This document shows, in pieces, positions 14,322 to 14,494 of a stretch of DNA of 14,494 bases; position 1 is the stretch's first letter, and the number at the start of each line of letters is the position of its first letter. Below the pieces are notes generated by a model. That model worked only from the letters and a program-made list of their open reading frames with translations. It was not told the DNA's origin and did no database searches. The position numbers and the translations under genes are program-made. This DNA comes from Bacteroidales bacterium (GTDB lineage: Bacteria; Bacteroidota; Bacteroidia; Bacteroidales; B18-G4), in contig JAUXCL010000042.1 of the NCBI GenBank assembly GCA_030618905.1, positions 1 to 14,494 on the forward strand, given 5' to 3'.

Positions 14322-14494
14322 ATTTAATATCAAACGCCAACAACTTCCGCCCCTCGATGTATGCCTCCAGACGATCCCCGACTTTCACCTTGCCCACACC
14401 TGCCGGGGTGCCGGTAAAGAGCAGATCTCCTATGCGCAAAGTTATAAACTGGGATACATGTGCGATCAAGCGGTCAAAAGTAAAGATCATGTCG
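14320..14494 (-). CDS. Fumarylacetoacetate hydrolase family protein (C-terminal part)
   Basis: The last 57 codons of a gene that enters from the right edge. The visible sequence contains LIAHVSQFITLRIGDLLFTG, then TPAGVGKVKVGDRLEAYIEG, and ends KLLAFDIK before TAG. The IAHVSQFITL...GDLLFTGTPAGVG block with a final GDRLEAYIEG strand is the hallmark C-terminus of the FAH / acylpyruvase (YcgM-like) family. These are metal-dependent hydrolases or decarboxylases acting on carbon-carbon bonds in beta-keto acids. The catalytic metal ligands lie in the missing N-terminal part, so activity cannot be judged. It converges on the dciA-like gene, with only heptamer arrays between them. Confidence 0.9.
   Translation of the reverse strand, partial: DMIFTFDRLIAHVSQFITLRIGDLLFTGTPAGVGKVKVGDRLEAYIEGRKLLAFDIK

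Overview
The window looks like a chromosomal core segment of a Bacteroidetes/Bacteroidota bacterium, probably an environmental Bacteroidales-like lineage. The pointers are a PorQ-type component of the type IX secretion system (found only in this phylum), an unusually long NusB, DUF2807 and beta-barrel envelope proteins, A-rich leaders without clear Shine-Dalgarno sequences, and promoter elements of the Bacteroidetes TAnnTTTG (-7) type. I see no tRNA, rRNA, CRISPR array, insertion sequence, prophage or defence system.

Layout. (1) 1-1481, plus strand: fmt (methionyl-tRNA formyltransferase), then a histone-like HU gene with a near-ideal phylum-type promoter and its own intrinsic terminator. (2) 1450-4785, minus strand: recQ helicase, a small secreted beta-barrel protein and a 3-methyladenine DNA glycosylase, read in that order. 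The last codons of the glycosylase are made from the HU terminator hairpin. (3) 5027-9916, plus strand: nusB, a secreted beta-propeller/transglutaminase-like protein and aconitase, with gaps of only 11 and 25 bases. (4) 9979-11873: a DUF2807 lipoprotein and PorQ. (5) 11972-14252: ispH, recF and a dciA-like gene, nearly touching or overlapping. (6) 14320-14494, minus strand: the C-terminal end of a fumarylacetoacetate-hydrolase-family protein that runs off the window.

The genes are mostly housekeeping: translation initiation, nucleoid structure, DNA repair and recombination (RecQ, RecF, AAG), transcription antitermination, the TCA cycle, isoprenoid precursor synthesis and helicase loading. A few envelope or secreted proteins are mixed in. 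All key catalytic residues I checked are present, and no gene looks broken.

The most unusual feature is not a gene. Two intergenic spots (9911-9965 and 14251-14321) carry short tandem arrays with an exact 7-base period. At each spot a plus-strand array of TGA-containing heptamers starts inside the stop codon of the preceding gene. A 6-8 base spacer follows, then an array of different heptamers that contain TGA on the minus strand. Because 7 is not a multiple of 3, each array puts stop codons in all three frames, so each composite closes all six frames. The heptamer sequences differ but the architecture is the same, which suggests a recurring type of element rather than chance.
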